From Marivivens aquimaris (GTDB lineage: Bacteria > Pseudomonadota > Alphaproteobacteria > Rhodobacterales > Rhodobacteraceae), in contig NZ_JADBGB010000004.1 in NCBI RefSeq assembly GCF_015220045.1, forward strand, positions 73,941-137,940: 64,000 bases of DNA, written 5' to 3'. The notes beneath the pieces were generated by a model. That model did no database searches, was not told the origin of the DNA, and saw only the letters and a list, made by a program, of their open reading frames with translations. Each line of letters starts with the position of its first letter. The stretch's first letter is position 1. The translations under genes and the position numbers were made by a program. Positions 45,724 through 54,588 of the stretch are shown here, piece after piece.

Positions 45724-47181
45724 GTGGGAGTGGAAAGGATCTGGGGTTCAAGCGGCGTTGGGGCCGCGGGTCAACAGTCTTCCGTCCAGAACGGCCGCTC
45801 TAACGGTAGCAACCCTGTGCGCACCCCGTGGTGACCACCGCATTCGCTGCTTCTTTCCCATCCGGACGTTGGCGATTTCGTTGACCAGGCCTTCGGCTCG
45901 CGACGTAGAGACAGCTTTTCCTTGCTTCCGCCGGTGCCCGTAGTTGACGAGAGCGGACAGATTATGAGTCAAGTAGGTCTGGAGGTCCATCGTTCGACCC
46001 GCTACCGACAGCGCTGCTTCCTGTGTTTCACCTGCAGCGCAATCGCGCGCCTTTATGGCAAACCGGAACAGGATTCTGAGTGCTTCCAGCGCACGGTGAG
46101 TCTGGCCATGCCAGATGCGCCATCGTAGCCGTTCCACAAGCGCCTCGACATCGCAGGTCTCGCTGTTGTCAAGCTGCGACAGCAGGGTTTGGAACGTTGT
46201 CTCCACGTGCCGGATGCGAGCGGATATGTGCCACCAATCGAGGATATGTTCGACGTTTCCATTGATTGCGTTTCGCACAAGACGTGGAAGGGCGGGATCA
46301 CCATCGGACAAGACCGTCATAGCTGAACCCGGCCTCCAGCCAGCGGCTTTGAGACTGGACTTCAGGCAATCCAAGGGATGGTCAACCCCGGCTAGACTCA
46401 ATCCAAAACGGTGCTTCTTGGCTGTTTTGCTCTCGATTGATCCGACAATGACTTCAAAGTTCCGTTTTTGATATTCTGGTCTTGAGCGGACATAGGCGCT
46501 ATCCAGAAAAACTGTCATTTCGGGTCCACCAGATTGAACTTCCACGCCCTCTTGAATGTCGTCACTCCTGGTTTCCAAGCCGTCAGCGACGGAGGCAAGA
46601 CGGTTGCGGATTGTCGTGTGGTTCTGTCTGGCGCATGGTGTCAGCGCGTTCAAAAGGCGCGCAGCTTCACGAAAACTATGTCGTGCGGCCAGATCGGCCT
46701 GCAGCTTGCAAAACTCCGGCGTCGCTTGTCCTGGAAGTACGCGCGTGAGCGGCGAGAATGCCGTTGTGCATTCTGGAAAACCCGGAAAACGGCACATGCA
46801 GATGCGGACCCGTGGTGCCTGGACGGTCACACGGCCGAACAGGGTATCTATCCGTCGTGAGCGATGATCGTGTATTGGCAAGTAGGTTTGGCAGGTCTGG
46901 CAAACCCGCTCAATCTCAGTGATTTCCTCTACCTGATCTTGTAGCACTGCCCTTTGGATCTCTCTCAGGATTATCTTCCCTTCGGCAAGGCTTAACCCGA
47001 GTTCTTCCGCGGAGGCCTCTGTCAAACTCCGCTCCAGAATGCTGATATCATGGCCCCGACGCTCGCCCCATCCAAATTCCGTTTCGATCCTGATCCGTAC
47101 TTTCATCGTCAATCCTCCTGTCATCACAGCGGGAGAATAGGTTGCTCGTGCTCTGAACCCCCAGAACTTTTCCACTCCCAC
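45724..47181. mobile_element. ISKra4-family insertion sequence, copy 2
   Basis: A 1458-bp element with imperfect terminal repeats: GTGGGAGTGGAAAGGATCTG (left, from 45724) against GTGGGAGTGGAAAAGTTCTG (right end read inward from 47181). The tips resemble those of copy 1 but the element is a different member. No target duplication is visible. Reading across the element joins two short open stretches in one frame, described below. Confidence 0.88.
45748..47106 (-). CDS. ISKra4-family transposase, copy 2
   Basis: 452 residues, the same length and layout as the copy-1 transposase: Cys-rich region around CQTCQTYLPIHDHRSRRIDTL cut short here, then FLDSAYVRSRPEYQKRNF, LSDGDPALPRLVRNAINGN, ILDWWHISARIRHVE and the C-terminal KKQRMRWSPRGAHRVA. 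AGGAGG lies 8 nt before the ATG at 47106; the longer frame to 47181 runs through the inverted repeat. It appears intact and is oriented opposite to copy 1. Confidence 0.9.
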   Translation of the reverse strand: MKVRIRIETEFGWGERRGHDISILERSLTEASAEELGLSLAEGKIILREIQRAVLQDQVEEITEIERVCQTCQTYLPIHDHRSRRIDTLFGRVTVQAPRVRICMCRFPGFPECTTAFSPLTRVLPGQATPEFCKLQADLAARHSFREAARLLNALTPCARQNHTTIRNRLASVADGLETRSDDIQEGVEVQSGGPEMTVFLDSAYVRSRPEYQKRNFEVIVGSIESKTAKKHRFGLSLAGVDHPLDCLKSSLKAAGWRPGSAMTVLSDGDPALPRLVRNAINGNVEHILDWWHISARIRHVETTFQTLLSQLDNSETCDVEALVERLRWRIWHGQTHRALEALRILFRFAIKARDCAAGETQEAALSVAGRTMDLQTYLTHNLSALVNYGHRRKQGKAVSTSRAEGLVNEIANVRMGKKQRMRWSPRGAHRVATVRAAVLDGRLLTRGPNAA

Positions 47182-47239
47182 GCGACACCTGCGGATTGCG
47201 CTTGCGGTCCTTGCGGATGGGAGAAACTTGCTTGGCCAT
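47182..47239 (-). pseudogene. Short gene start interrupted by ISKra4 copy 2
   Basis: On the minus strand an ATG at 47239 opens a basic peptide (MAKQVSPIRKDRKRNPQVS) that runs into the IS at 47181. If the IS is removed the frame continues at 45723 as QTPLNAPRAGFKG before entering the IS66 debris. This suggests a small gene split by the IS and already truncated. The product is not recognised. The next 116 bases to otnI hold nothing else visible. Confidence 0.4.
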
Positions 47240-47355
47240 GCGCCCTCTTCGTGTGGTCAGAAGCCCGCGCCGCGGGCATCCTCCTGTTTATCAGCCGAAA
47301 ATGCGACGGGCCAGCGAGCTGATGTCGACCCCGCCATCTGCGATACTAGCTCGCG

Positions 47356-48129
47356 TCAGGTGACGCGCGCGGATAGAGTGCGCAGCCAGCCCAGCGTGGG
47401 CTCGGTCGGGCCGCCGGGCTTGTATTCGGCGCCCAGCGGGGCGGCATAGCCCATGTCGGCGATCACGCCGAAGACATGGGCAAAGTTCACCTCACCCCGG
47501 TCAGGCGCGCCGCGGTCGGGGACAGAGGCGAACTGGATATGGCCGATGGCGGGCAGCAGCGCCCGCAGGCGGTGGGTCAGGTCGCCCTCCATCAGCTGCA
47601 CATGGTAGCAGTCGAACATCAGCTTCAGGTTGGGCGCGCCCACCGCCGCGATCACCGCAAGCGCCTGATCTGTGGTGGTCAGGAAATAGCCGGGCGCGTC
47701 ATAGCGGTTCAGCGGCTCGATCAGGATGGTGATGCCATGCGGCGCCGCTGCCGCGCAGGCATATCGCAGGTTTTCCACGTAGGTCGCCTGCGCCGCCGAA
47801 CCGCTGGCAACCCCGGCCATGACGTGGATGTTCGGCGTGCCGATGGCGGTGGCATAGGCGATGGCCTCGTCGATGGCGGCGCGCGCCTCGGCCTCGCGTC
47901 CGGGGATGGCCGAGAGGCCGTTGTCGCCGGCGCCGACATCGCCGCGCCGGGTGTTGAGGCCCAGCATCGTCAGGCCGGTCTCGCTCAGGGCGGCCTTAAC
48001 GTCGTCCGCAGGCACATCGTAGGGCCAGTGGCATTCCACGGCGTCGAAGCCGGCGGCCTTTGCGGCGCGGATGGCCTCGGGCAGGGGCCGGTCGTTCCAG
48101 AGAAAGCCCAAGTTGGCGGAGATTTTCAT
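47356..48129 (-). CDS. otnI: 2-oxo-tetronate isomerase OtnI
   Basis: TIM-barrel isomerase of the hydroxypyruvate isomerase family, 257 residues. Typical blocks are ANLGFLWNDRPLPEAIRAA, GFDAVECHWPYD, ILIEPLNRYDAPGYFL with the catalytic Glu, and LMFDCYHVQLMEGDL. With otnK and otnC beside it, it should interconvert 2-oxo- and 3-oxo-tetronates. The ATG at 48129 overlaps the otnC stop. It is the last gene of the leftward operon. Confidence 0.85.
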   Translation of the reverse strand: MKISANLGFLWNDRPLPEAIRAAKAAGFDAVECHWPYDVPADDVKAALSETGLTMLGLNTRRGDVGAGDNGLSAIPGREAEARAAIDEAIAYATAIGTPNIHVMAGVASGSAAQATYVENLRYACAAAAPHGITILIEPLNRYDAPGYFLTTTDQALAVIAAVGAPNLKLMFDCYHVQLMEGDLTHRLRALLPAIGHIQFASVPDRGAPDRGEVNFAHVFGVIADMGYAAPLGAEYKPGGPTEPTLGWLRTLSARVT

Positions 48130-48776
48130 GCGTCCCACTCAATGTCGAATTTCGTGATCAGTGCCTGGACCTGGTCCACGGTCAGGCCGCGCGGAGCCAT
48201 CCCGCGGGTCAGCATCGCCAGACGCGCAGTGTCTTCGAGTTCCTCGATGGCGTTGCAGGCGGCCTCGATGTCCTTGCCGGCTACCACCGGGCCGTGGTTG
48301 GCCAGCATCACCGCACTGCGTTTGCCCGCCAGACCGCGCACCGCCGCGCCCATCGCCGGGTCGCCCGGCACAAAGAAGGGCAGGAGCTTCACCCGGCCCA
48401 GCTTCATTATGCCGTAAGGCGTAAGCGGCGGCAGGAAATTGTCCTCGTCCACATCCGGCATCATCGACAGCGCCACTGAGTGGCAGGAATGCAGATGCAC
48501 CACCGCGCCCGCCGTGCTGCGGGTGTCGTAGAAGGCGGAATGCAGCGGCATTTCCTTGGTGGGCTTGTCGCCATCCGTGTGGTTGCCCGCCGCATCGAAG
48601 CGGCTGAGACGGCCGGGATCGAGCCGCCCGAAACTGGTGCCCGTGGGGCTGACCAGCAGCCCGCCGTCCTCGGTCCGGGCCGAGATATTGCCGGTGCTGC
48701 CGCCGGTCAGGCCACGGTCGAACATCGACCGGGCCAAAAGGCAGATCTGGTCGCGCAGGCGGGCTTCTGTGCTCAT
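48126..48776 (-). CDS. otnC: 3-oxo-tetronate 4-phosphate decarboxylase OtnC (class II aldolase family)
   Basis: Zn-dependent enzyme of the class II aldolase/adducin fold, 216 residues. The zinc ligands are His-x-His in VVHLHSCHSV and a later His in LANHGPVV; the acid is in PTKEMPLHSAFY, and GGSTGNIS binds phosphate. It decarboxylates 3-oxo-tetronate 4-phosphate to dihydroxyacetone phosphate. It is translationally coupled on both sides (otnI and otnK). Confidence 0.87.
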   Translation of the reverse strand: MSTEARLRDQICLLARSMFDRGLTGGSTGNISARTEDGGLLVSPTGTSFGRLDPGRLSRFDAAGNHTDGDKPTKEMPLHSAFYDTRSTAGAVVHLHSCHSVALSMMPDVDEDNFLPPLTPYGIMKLGRVKLLPFFVPGDPAMGAAVRGLAGKRSAVMLANHGPVVAGKDIEAACNAIEELEDTARLAMLTRGMAPRGLTVDQVQALITKFDIEWDA

Positions 48777-50041
48777 GACGCCAGCCTTTCCTGCGCGTCG
48801 GTGAAGAAGGTCTCGGCGCCGAAGTTGCCGGATTTCAGCGTCAGCGCGATCTGTTGCCCGCCGGAGCGGCAATAGGTCCAGGGCACGCCCAGAGCGATCT
48901 CGGCCCCGATGTCGAGCTGGCTGACACCAAGCGCCTTGGTCACCGCGCCCGAGGTCTCGCCGCCCGCGACGATCACCCGCCGCGCGCCCCTGTCGCGCGC
49001 CGCGACCGCGCAGGCCGAAAGGGTGGCCTCGACGATCTCGCCCGCTTCCGCGACGCCCAGCTTTTTCTGCGCAGCGCGCACGCTGTCTGGGTTGGCGGTG
49101 GCATAGATCAGCGGGGCTTTTTCCAGGTCCTGCCCTGCCAGCCAGTCAAGCGCCTTTTGCGCGCCGTTTTCGGCCAGATCGAGCGGGTCGAGCCTGAACC
49201 CCGGCGCGCCGGTGGCAAGGTAGGCCGCCACCTGCCTGTTGGTCATGGCCGAGCAACTGCCCGAAAGCACGACGGTTTTGGCGTCCAGTTGCGGGGCTTC
49301 CGCCTTGGGCGCATCCGCCGCGAGCGTGCCATCGGCCAGGTAAAGTGCGGGCAGCGGCATGGCGACGGCGCTGCCGCCGGTCATCAGCACCATGTCGCGG
49401 CAGGCCTTGGCGATCACCGCCAGGTCCTCCTTCGCAACGGCATCAACCACCACATGCGCCACGCCCTTTGCCTTCAGCGCGTCCAGTTCCGCCCGCAGCG
49501 CCTCTGCTCCCCGCGCCACCGTCAGCCGGTCGGCCAGCCCCACCAGGCGCGTTACCTGCGGTTGCAAGAGCCGCATCAGGTTGCTGTCGCGCATGGGCGT
49601 CAGCGGGTGATCCTTCATCGGGCTTTCCGCCAGCGGCTGCTGCCCGACAAAGAGGGTGCCCATGAAGATCGACCGGCCGTTTTCCGGGAAGGCCGGGCAG
49701 TAGATCGTCTGGTCAGTGCCCAGGTCGGCCATCAATGCCTCGGCCACCGGGCCGATATTGCCCTCCGCCGTCGAGTCGAAGGTCGAGCAGTATTTCCAGA
49801 AGAACCGCTGCGCCCCCGCCGCCTGCAGCCATTTGAGCGCGGCGCGGGTCTCGGCCACGGCCTCACCCACCGACGCGGTGCGCGATTTCAGCGCGATCAC
49901 CTCGAAGGCTGCCGGGTCGGCCGGGGGCTCGGAGGGCACTCCGATGCGAAGCGACACGCGCACGCCGCTGCGGGCCAGGAGGCCGGCGAGGTCGGTGGCG
50001 CCGGTAAAATCGTCGGCAATACATCCCAGAACGGTGGTCAT
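48773..50041 (-). CDS. otnK: 3-oxo-tetronate kinase OtnK (DUF1537 family)
   Basis: Four-carbon acid sugar kinase, 422 residues. The N-terminal IADDFTGATDLAGLLARSG, the middle FWKYCSTFDSTAEGNIGP and the C-terminal Gly-rich VAGGETSGAVTKALGV (ATP binding) identify the family. It phosphorylates 3-oxo-tetronate at C4 for OtnC. The ATG at 50041 overlaps the stop of the alpha/beta hydrolase gene. Orthologues act on D-threonate, L-threonate or D-erythronate derivatives; the stereochemistry cannot be read here. Confidence 0.9.
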   Translation of the reverse strand: MTTVLGCIADDFTGATDLAGLLARSGVRVSLRIGVPSEPPADPAAFEVIALKSRTASVGEAVAETRAALKWLQAAGAQRFFWKYCSTFDSTAEGNIGPVAEALMADLGTDQTIYCPAFPENGRSIFMGTLFVGQQPLAESPMKDHPLTPMRDSNLMRLLQPQVTRLVGLADRLTVARGAEALRAELDALKAKGVAHVVVDAVAKEDLAVIAKACRDMVLMTGGSAVAMPLPALYLADGTLAADAPKAEAPQLDAKTVVLSGSCSAMTNRQVAAYLATGAPGFRLDPLDLAENGAQKALDWLAGQDLEKAPLIYATANPDSVRAAQKKLGVAEAGEIVEATLSACAVAARDRGARRVIVAGGETSGAVTKALGVSQLDIGAEIALGVPWTYCRSGGQQIALTLKSGNFGAETFFTDAQERLAS

Positions 50042-50769
50042 TTGTCTTCTCCCGGCAATGTGAGCCTGGCGTTGCGGGCCTTCGGGTTCTCGCATAGGGC
50101 ACGGCAACATGCGGTGGGGTCTTCCACCAAGGCGTAGTGGCCCAGTCCCGGCAAGGTCGTGACCTGCGCGCAAGGCGCGGCGCGCGCCGCGTCCCGCGCC
50201 AGTCCGACGGGTGACCAGGTGTCTTCGCTGCCAGTGAAGAGCCTGACCGGGACCTTGGTCTTGGCAAGGCTGCCCAGTGCGCCGGGACGGTCAAGCGCCA
50301 GATTGGTTTGGGCTGGCATCAGAGCCGCGCTCTCCTCGGCCATTTGCAGGATCTTGTCACGTGTCCGATTTGGGCGTGGCCCGGCCAATGGCGGAAGCCG
50401 GGGGGCAATGCTGGCCGCCCCGCCTTGCCGCGCCACGTCCGCAGCAAATTCCAGCCGGTCTGCCCGCTTATCGGGAGCATCAGCGTGAGGATTGAGCGCA
50501 AAGAGCAGGAACTCGGCGGCGGGCAGCCGACAGGCCAGATGCGCGGCCACCAGCGCGCCCAGCGAAAAGCCGCAGACTATCGCGTCAGGCGTACAAAGAT
50601 CCTGCAGCTCTGCCCGGAAATCCTCGATCTTCGGATGGCGCATCGAGATGACGTGCCGCGCGGAAGGCGGCACGTCCAGGCCATCGAGCAACCCGTCAAA
50701 AACCGCTCCGGAACACAAGGTCCCCGGCAGCAAGATCCAGGGCCGACCGTCAGCAAGGTCAATAGCCAT
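50038..50769 (-). CDS. Alpha/beta-hydrolase
   Basis: 243-residue serine hydrolase. The oxyanion segment is ILLPGTLCSGAVF, the nucleophile elbow Gly-Phe-Ser-Leu-Gly is in VCGFSLGAL (about residue 72), the acid is probably in FTGSEDTWSP and the His in LPGLGHYALVE. It has no signal peptide. Such a gene in an aldonate operon could open a lactone or cut an ester or a cleavage product. It is coupled to otnK downstream and overlaps the aldolase gene upstream by 11 nt. Confidence 0.8.
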   Translation of the reverse strand: MAIDLADGRPWILLPGTLCSGAVFDGLLDGLDVPPSARHVISMRHPKIEDFRAELQDLCTPDAIVCGFSLGALVAAHLACRLPAAEFLLFALNPHADAPDKRADRLEFAADVARQGGAASIAPRLPPLAGPRPNRTRDKILQMAEESAALMPAQTNLALDRPGALGSLAKTKVPVRLFTGSEDTWSPVGLARDAARAAPCAQVTTLPGLGHYALVEDPTACCRALCENPKARNARLTLPGEDK

Positions 50770-51556
50770 GCGCCGCCCGCGACTGGCTTTCCGTGGCAAT
50801 CGGTTCGTCTGCCAGCGCCCGCACCGCACTGGCCAGGCTGCGCGTCAGGTGGGAAAAATCATTGCCCGGCGTTACCAGCGCGCAGCCCTGTTCGCGCCGC
50901 GCACGGGCATCATCGGCGCCCGAGCAGAAGATGCCCACCGGTACGCCATGCCGACGCGCGGCCTCGAGCACCTTGGTGATCGCCGCTTCGGAATTCGGGC
51001 GCGGCTGGCTGACGTGACCGTCAATGGCAAAGGCCAGGTCGTTGGGGCCGACATAGATCATGTCGATGCCCTCGACGGCGAGGATCTCGTCGATCCGCTC
51101 CACTGCCTCGGCGGTCTCGATCATCGGGATCGCCATGACGGTTTCATTCGCTTTGGCCACGTAGTCGCTGCCCCCATAGAGCAGACCGCGCGACGGCCCG
51201 AAGCTGCGCGTGCCGAAAGGCGGGTAACGGCAGGCCGAGACCAGCGCCTCGGCCTGTTCGGGTGTCGAGATCATCGGACAGATGACGCCGTAGGCCCCGG
51301 CATCGAGCAGGTGCATGATCTTGGCCGGATCAAGATCGGGCACCCGCACCAGCGGGGTCGCGGGCGTTGCAGAGATCGCCTGCAGCATGTGCAGTGCCTC
51401 CGAAACGCCCATCATCCCGTGCTGCAGATCGACGGTGACCGAGTGGACGCCGGAATGTCCGGCACCCTCGGCGGAATAGCTCGACCCGATGGAGAGCCAG
51501 GCGTTGACGACGGTCTCGCCCGCCGCCAGCCTTTGCTTGACGGTATTACTGCGCAT
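50759..51556 (-). CDS. HpcH/HpaI-family aldolase
   Basis: 265-residue class II pyruvate aldolase fold. It has SVTVDLQHGMMG (metal and phosphate region), the metal-binding Glu in MIETAEAVERID and Asp in YVGPNDLAFAIDG. Enzymes of this family split 2-keto-3-deoxy acids into pyruvate (or another 2-oxo acid) and an aldehyde. In this operon it may act on a sugar-acid intermediate before or beside the Otn branch. It abuts the cupin gene with one shared base. Confidence 0.85.
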   Translation of the reverse strand: MRSNTVKQRLAAGETVVNAWLSIGSSYSAEGAGHSGVHSVTVDLQHGMMGVSEALHMLQAISATPATPLVRVPDLDPAKIMHLLDAGAYGVICPMISTPEQAEALVSACRYPPFGTRSFGPSRGLLYGGSDYVAKANETVMAIPMIETAEAVERIDEILAVEGIDMIYVGPNDLAFAIDGHVSQPRPNSEAAITKVLEAARRHGVPVGIFCSGADDARARREQGCALVTPGNDFSHLTRSLASAVRALADEPIATESQSRAAHGY

Positions 51557-52683
51557 CAGCCGGCTCGCTTGTAATCGGGCAGCAACGCCGCCTTGGCCAC
51601 GTATCCGCCAGCGTCAAGCGCCTGCCCCGCCTCGCGCGCCGCCGTGATCACGTCATCGGCGAAGACCGGCCGCTTGCGGTGATCGCCGGTGACCACCACC
51701 AGCACCTCGGCGCCCGCATCTCCGGTTGCCTCGATCGAGCGGACCACGTCGGCCGGGATCGAATAGGTGTCGCGCTCGCCCAAATCGACGGTCACGTCGG
51801 CGCCCTCGTTGAGGCTCAGCCGGACCTGCCCGGAGCGGACGATCAGCACCATCTTTTCGGCCAGGGTGAAGGGGCTCACCCGTCGCCCGGCGCCGAGCCG
51901 AAGCCACTCGATCGAAAAGCCGTGCGGATTGGTGATCAGCGCGGCATGGTCGCGGTTCTGAGTCAGACCGGAGCCGATGACCGGCGCGATTTCGGCACCG
52001 CAGCCGGGCAATGCCGCATCTATGAAGGCCGGCCGGAAATCCCGGACGCCCTCGGTCACCACGCGGCGGCGCATCTCTTCGGGCGAAACCTCGCGCAATT
52101 GGGCCACCTCTTCGTCGGGCATCGGCGCGATGCGGCCCTCTTCGCCCGGTACTTCGTCACCCTTGGAGGCGTCGATCAATGTGTTGTCGTTCGAGATGTA
52201 GAGGCCGTAATCCGCCGCCTCACGGATGATCTCTGGATGGAAAATAACGCCGCCGGTGTTGTCGCCGCCAAGCGCGGTGAACAGCCAGCCGTCATCCGGC
52301 CCGGTGTTGGTGAAGCCGCGGAAGATCCATGTGGGGACCGAGAGAATGTCGCCCTCGCGTCCGACAAACTCATTCTCGCCGTTCGAGCCCCAGCGGAAGG
52401 TCCATTCTCCTTTCTGGACGATGAAGACCTCGGCGGTGAAATGGACGTGCAGGTTGTTGGTGATGCCGTTGGGCATGGCCGCCGCGCCGATGTTGAAGCC
52501 ATGCGGCTCGGGCAGGTTGACCACCTGCTCGTCCGACGAGGTCACACCGGGGCCGATGATCGAGTAGTTTTCCTTGAGATGCGAGCCGGGTTTCTTGCAG
52601 TCAATGAAAGCCACGGTGCAGGAGACGTAATCCTCGCGCTTGACGTGGCGGGCCTCGGCCTCGGATTGGGTGATCTGGGTCAT
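51556..52683 (-). CDS. Two-cupin protein of unknown reaction
   Basis: 375 residues with two cupin barrels. The first (about residues 60-160) has a full metal-like set, His-x-His in LHVHFTAEVFIVQKGEW and Glu. The second (about 265-345) is degenerate, with LAEKMVLIVRSGQVRLSL and no His pair. Sequence before the first barrel includes a conserved-looking GSHLKENYSIIGPGV. I do not recognise a named enzyme; isomerase or dioxygenase chemistry on a sugar acid or aromatic acid are both possible. It starts 21 bp after the ABC ATPase gene, so it is the first enzyme of the operon. Confidence 0.72.
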   Translation of the reverse strand: MTQITQSEAEARHVKREDYVSCTVAFIDCKKPGSHLKENYSIIGPGVTSSDEQVVNLPEPHGFNIGAAAMPNGITNNLHVHFTAEVFIVQKGEWTFRWGSNGENEFVGREGDILSVPTWIFRGFTNTGPDDGWLFTALGGDNTGGVIFHPEIIREAADYGLYISNDNTLIDASKGDEVPGEEGRIAPMPDEEVAQLREVSPEEMRRRVVTEGVRDFRPAFIDAALPGCGAEIAPVIGSGLTQNRDHAALITNPHGFSIEWLRLGAGRRVSPFTLAEKMVLIVRSGQVRLSLNEGADVTVDLGERDTYSIPADVVRSIEATGDAGAEVLVVVTGDHRKRPVFADDVITAAREAGQALDAGGYVAKAALLPDYKRAG

Positions 52684-52704
52684 GTTTCTCTCCTATCGTA
52701 ACGG

Positions 52705-53760
52705 TCAGGCGTCGAGGCGCTGGCCGGTGTTCTTGTCAAACAGGTGAATGCGCGCGCCGGGCTTGGGGGCCAGGGCGCAAGGCGCGTCGATGGGCGCCTC
52801 GAAATCGGCCGGACCACGGGCGCAGATCGAGGTGGCGCCGTTGCGCAGCGTGACGAGGGTGGAATCGCCGGTCAGCTCCAGCGCGTAGAGATTGCCCGAG
52901 ATCGGGGCCGCGGCGGTGTCGGTCAGTTGCAGATCCTCGGGGCGGATGCCCATCACCACGTCGGCGCGGTCCGGCTCGGCCACCGGCACCGATACGCCCT
53001 GCGCCTCGAAGTTGCCGCCGGTGATCCGGCCTTCGACCAGGTTCATCGAGGGCGAGCCGATGAAGCCCGCGACGAACAGGTCCGCCGGTTCCGAGTAGAT
53101 CTTCTTGGGCGTGTCCAGCTGCACGATCCGCCCCTCCTTCATCACCGCGACGCGGCTGGCGAGCGTCATCGCCTCCATCTGGTCGTGCGTCACGTAAACG
53201 GTGGTCACGCCCAACTCGTGGTGCAAGTGCTTCAACTCGGCCCGCATAGTGACGCGCAGCTTGGCGTCGAGGTTCGACAGTGGCTCGTCCATCAGGAAGA
53301 TCTTCGGCGTGCGCACGATGGCCCGTGCCAGCGCCACCCTTTGCCGCTGGCCGCCGGAGAGCTCCGATGGCCGGCGTTTCAGCAGCGCTTGCAGTTCCAC
53401 TTTCTGAGCGGTCTCCTGCACTCGCGCCTCGCGCGCCTTGCGGTCCATGCCGCGCAGCTTCAACGGATATCCGATGTTCTGCGCCACCGTCATGTGCGGA
53501 TAGAGCCCGTAGTTCTGGAACACCATCGCGATGTCACGATCCTTGGGCGGCTTGTTGTTGGCCCGTTCCCCGGCGATCATCAGGTCGCCCGAGGTGATGT
53601 CCTCCAGCCCCGCGATCATCCGCATGGTGGTGGTCTTGCCACAACCCGAAGGCCCGAGCAGGACCAGGAACTCGCCTTCCTCGATGGTCAGGCTCTGCTT
53701 CGGTACGGCGAGGAATTCGCCGTATTTCTTTTCCACGTCGACAAGCTGTACTTCGGCCAT
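52705..53760 (-). CDS. Sugar-type ABC transporter ATPase (UgpC/MalK family)
   Basis: 351 residues: Walker A GPSGCGKTT near 37-45, signature LSGGQRQRVALARA near 134, Walker B ILMDEPLSNLDAKLR near 155, and a C-terminal TOBE-type regulatory domain from about 235 as in MalK/UgpC proteins. It energises the permease pair encoded just upstream. The spacing to the permease gene is 12 bp. Confidence 0.93.
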   Translation of the reverse strand: MAEVQLVDVEKKYGEFLAVPKQSLTIEEGEFLVLLGPSGCGKTTTMRMIAGLEDITSGDLMIAGERANNKPPKDRDIAMVFQNYGLYPHMTVAQNIGYPLKLRGMDRKAREARVQETAQKVELQALLKRRPSELSGGQRQRVALARAIVRTPKIFLMDEPLSNLDAKLRVTMRAELKHLHHELGVTTVYVTHDQMEAMTLASRVAVMKEGRIVQLDTPKKIYSEPADLFVAGFIGSPSMNLVEGRITGGNFEAQGVSVPVAEPDRADVVMGIRPEDLQLTDTAAAPISGNLYALELTGDSTLVTLRNGATSICARGPADFEAPIDAPCALAPKPGARIHLFDKNTGQRLDA

Positions 53761-53772
53761 GTCAGAGCCTCC

Positions 53773-54588
53773 TTATTTGACTGCGCCGGCGGTCATGCCG
53801 CGCGTGAAATGTTTCTGGATGAGCAGCGCCATGATGAAGATCGGCACTGTGATCATAACCCCGGCGGCGCTCATCAGCTCCCAAAGGTCGCCGCGCTCGG
53901 TACGGAAGCTGACCAGCCCCACCGGCAGGGTGACGGCATCGCGGCGTGTCAGGATCAGCGCGAAGAGGAACTCGTTCCAGGTCAGGATGAAGCAGAAGAT
54001 CGACGAGGTCAGGATGCCGGGAGCGGCCATCGGCAGCACGATGTCGCGGATCACCCTCAGGCGCGAGGCGCCGTCGATCATCGCCGCTTCCTCGCTGTCG
54101 GTCGGGATGGCGTCGATGAAGCCCTTGATCATCCAGATCACGAAGGGCGTCACGATCGCCAGGTTGACGATGATCAGCGCGATCCGCGTGTCCAGAAGCC
54201 CCAGCGAGCGGAACATCAGGAAGAAGGGTAGCACGATCACCACCGCAGGGATGAACTGGGTCGACAGGATCAGGAAGAACAGAAACTTCCGCCCCTTCAC
54301 CCGGAACCGCGAGAAGGAATAGGCCGCAAGCGAGGCGCAGGGCACCGCGATCAGCACCGTCACCGTCGCGACGATCACCGAGTTCAGCACCATGTCGCCC
54401 AGGTTCCAGGGGTCCGCGAACACGGTGGCGAAATTCGCCAACGTTGGGCTGAAATCGAGCGAGAGGGAATAGGCGTCGCGCGGCCGCTTGAAGGCGGTCA
54501 GGAACATCCAGGCGATGGGGAAGAGGACGATGGTGGAGATGAGAAGCAGCAGCGCGCGCTCTACCCACCAGAAGACAGATTTGCTCAT
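53773..54588 (-). CDS. Sugar-type ABC permease, UgpE/MalG type
   Basis: 271-residue inner-membrane protein with six helices, the first at about 10-32. The EAA loop is DSEEAAMIDGASRLRVIRDIVLPMAAPG. The ATG at 54588 overlaps the stop of the partner permease. It is the carbohydrate-uptake CUT1 type. Confidence 0.92.
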   Translation of the reverse strand: MSKSVFWWVERALLLLISTIVLFPIAWMFLTAFKRPRDAYSLSLDFSPTLANFATVFADPWNLGDMVLNSVIVATVTVLIAVPCASLAAYSFSRFRVKGRKFLFFLILSTQFIPAVVIVLPFFLMFRSLGLLDTRIALIIVNLAIVTPFVIWMIKGFIDAIPTDSEEAAMIDGASRLRVIRDIVLPMAAPGILTSSIFCFILTWNEFLFALILTRRDAVTLPVGLVSFRTERGDLWELMSAAGVMITVPIFIMALLIQKHFTRGMTAGAVK

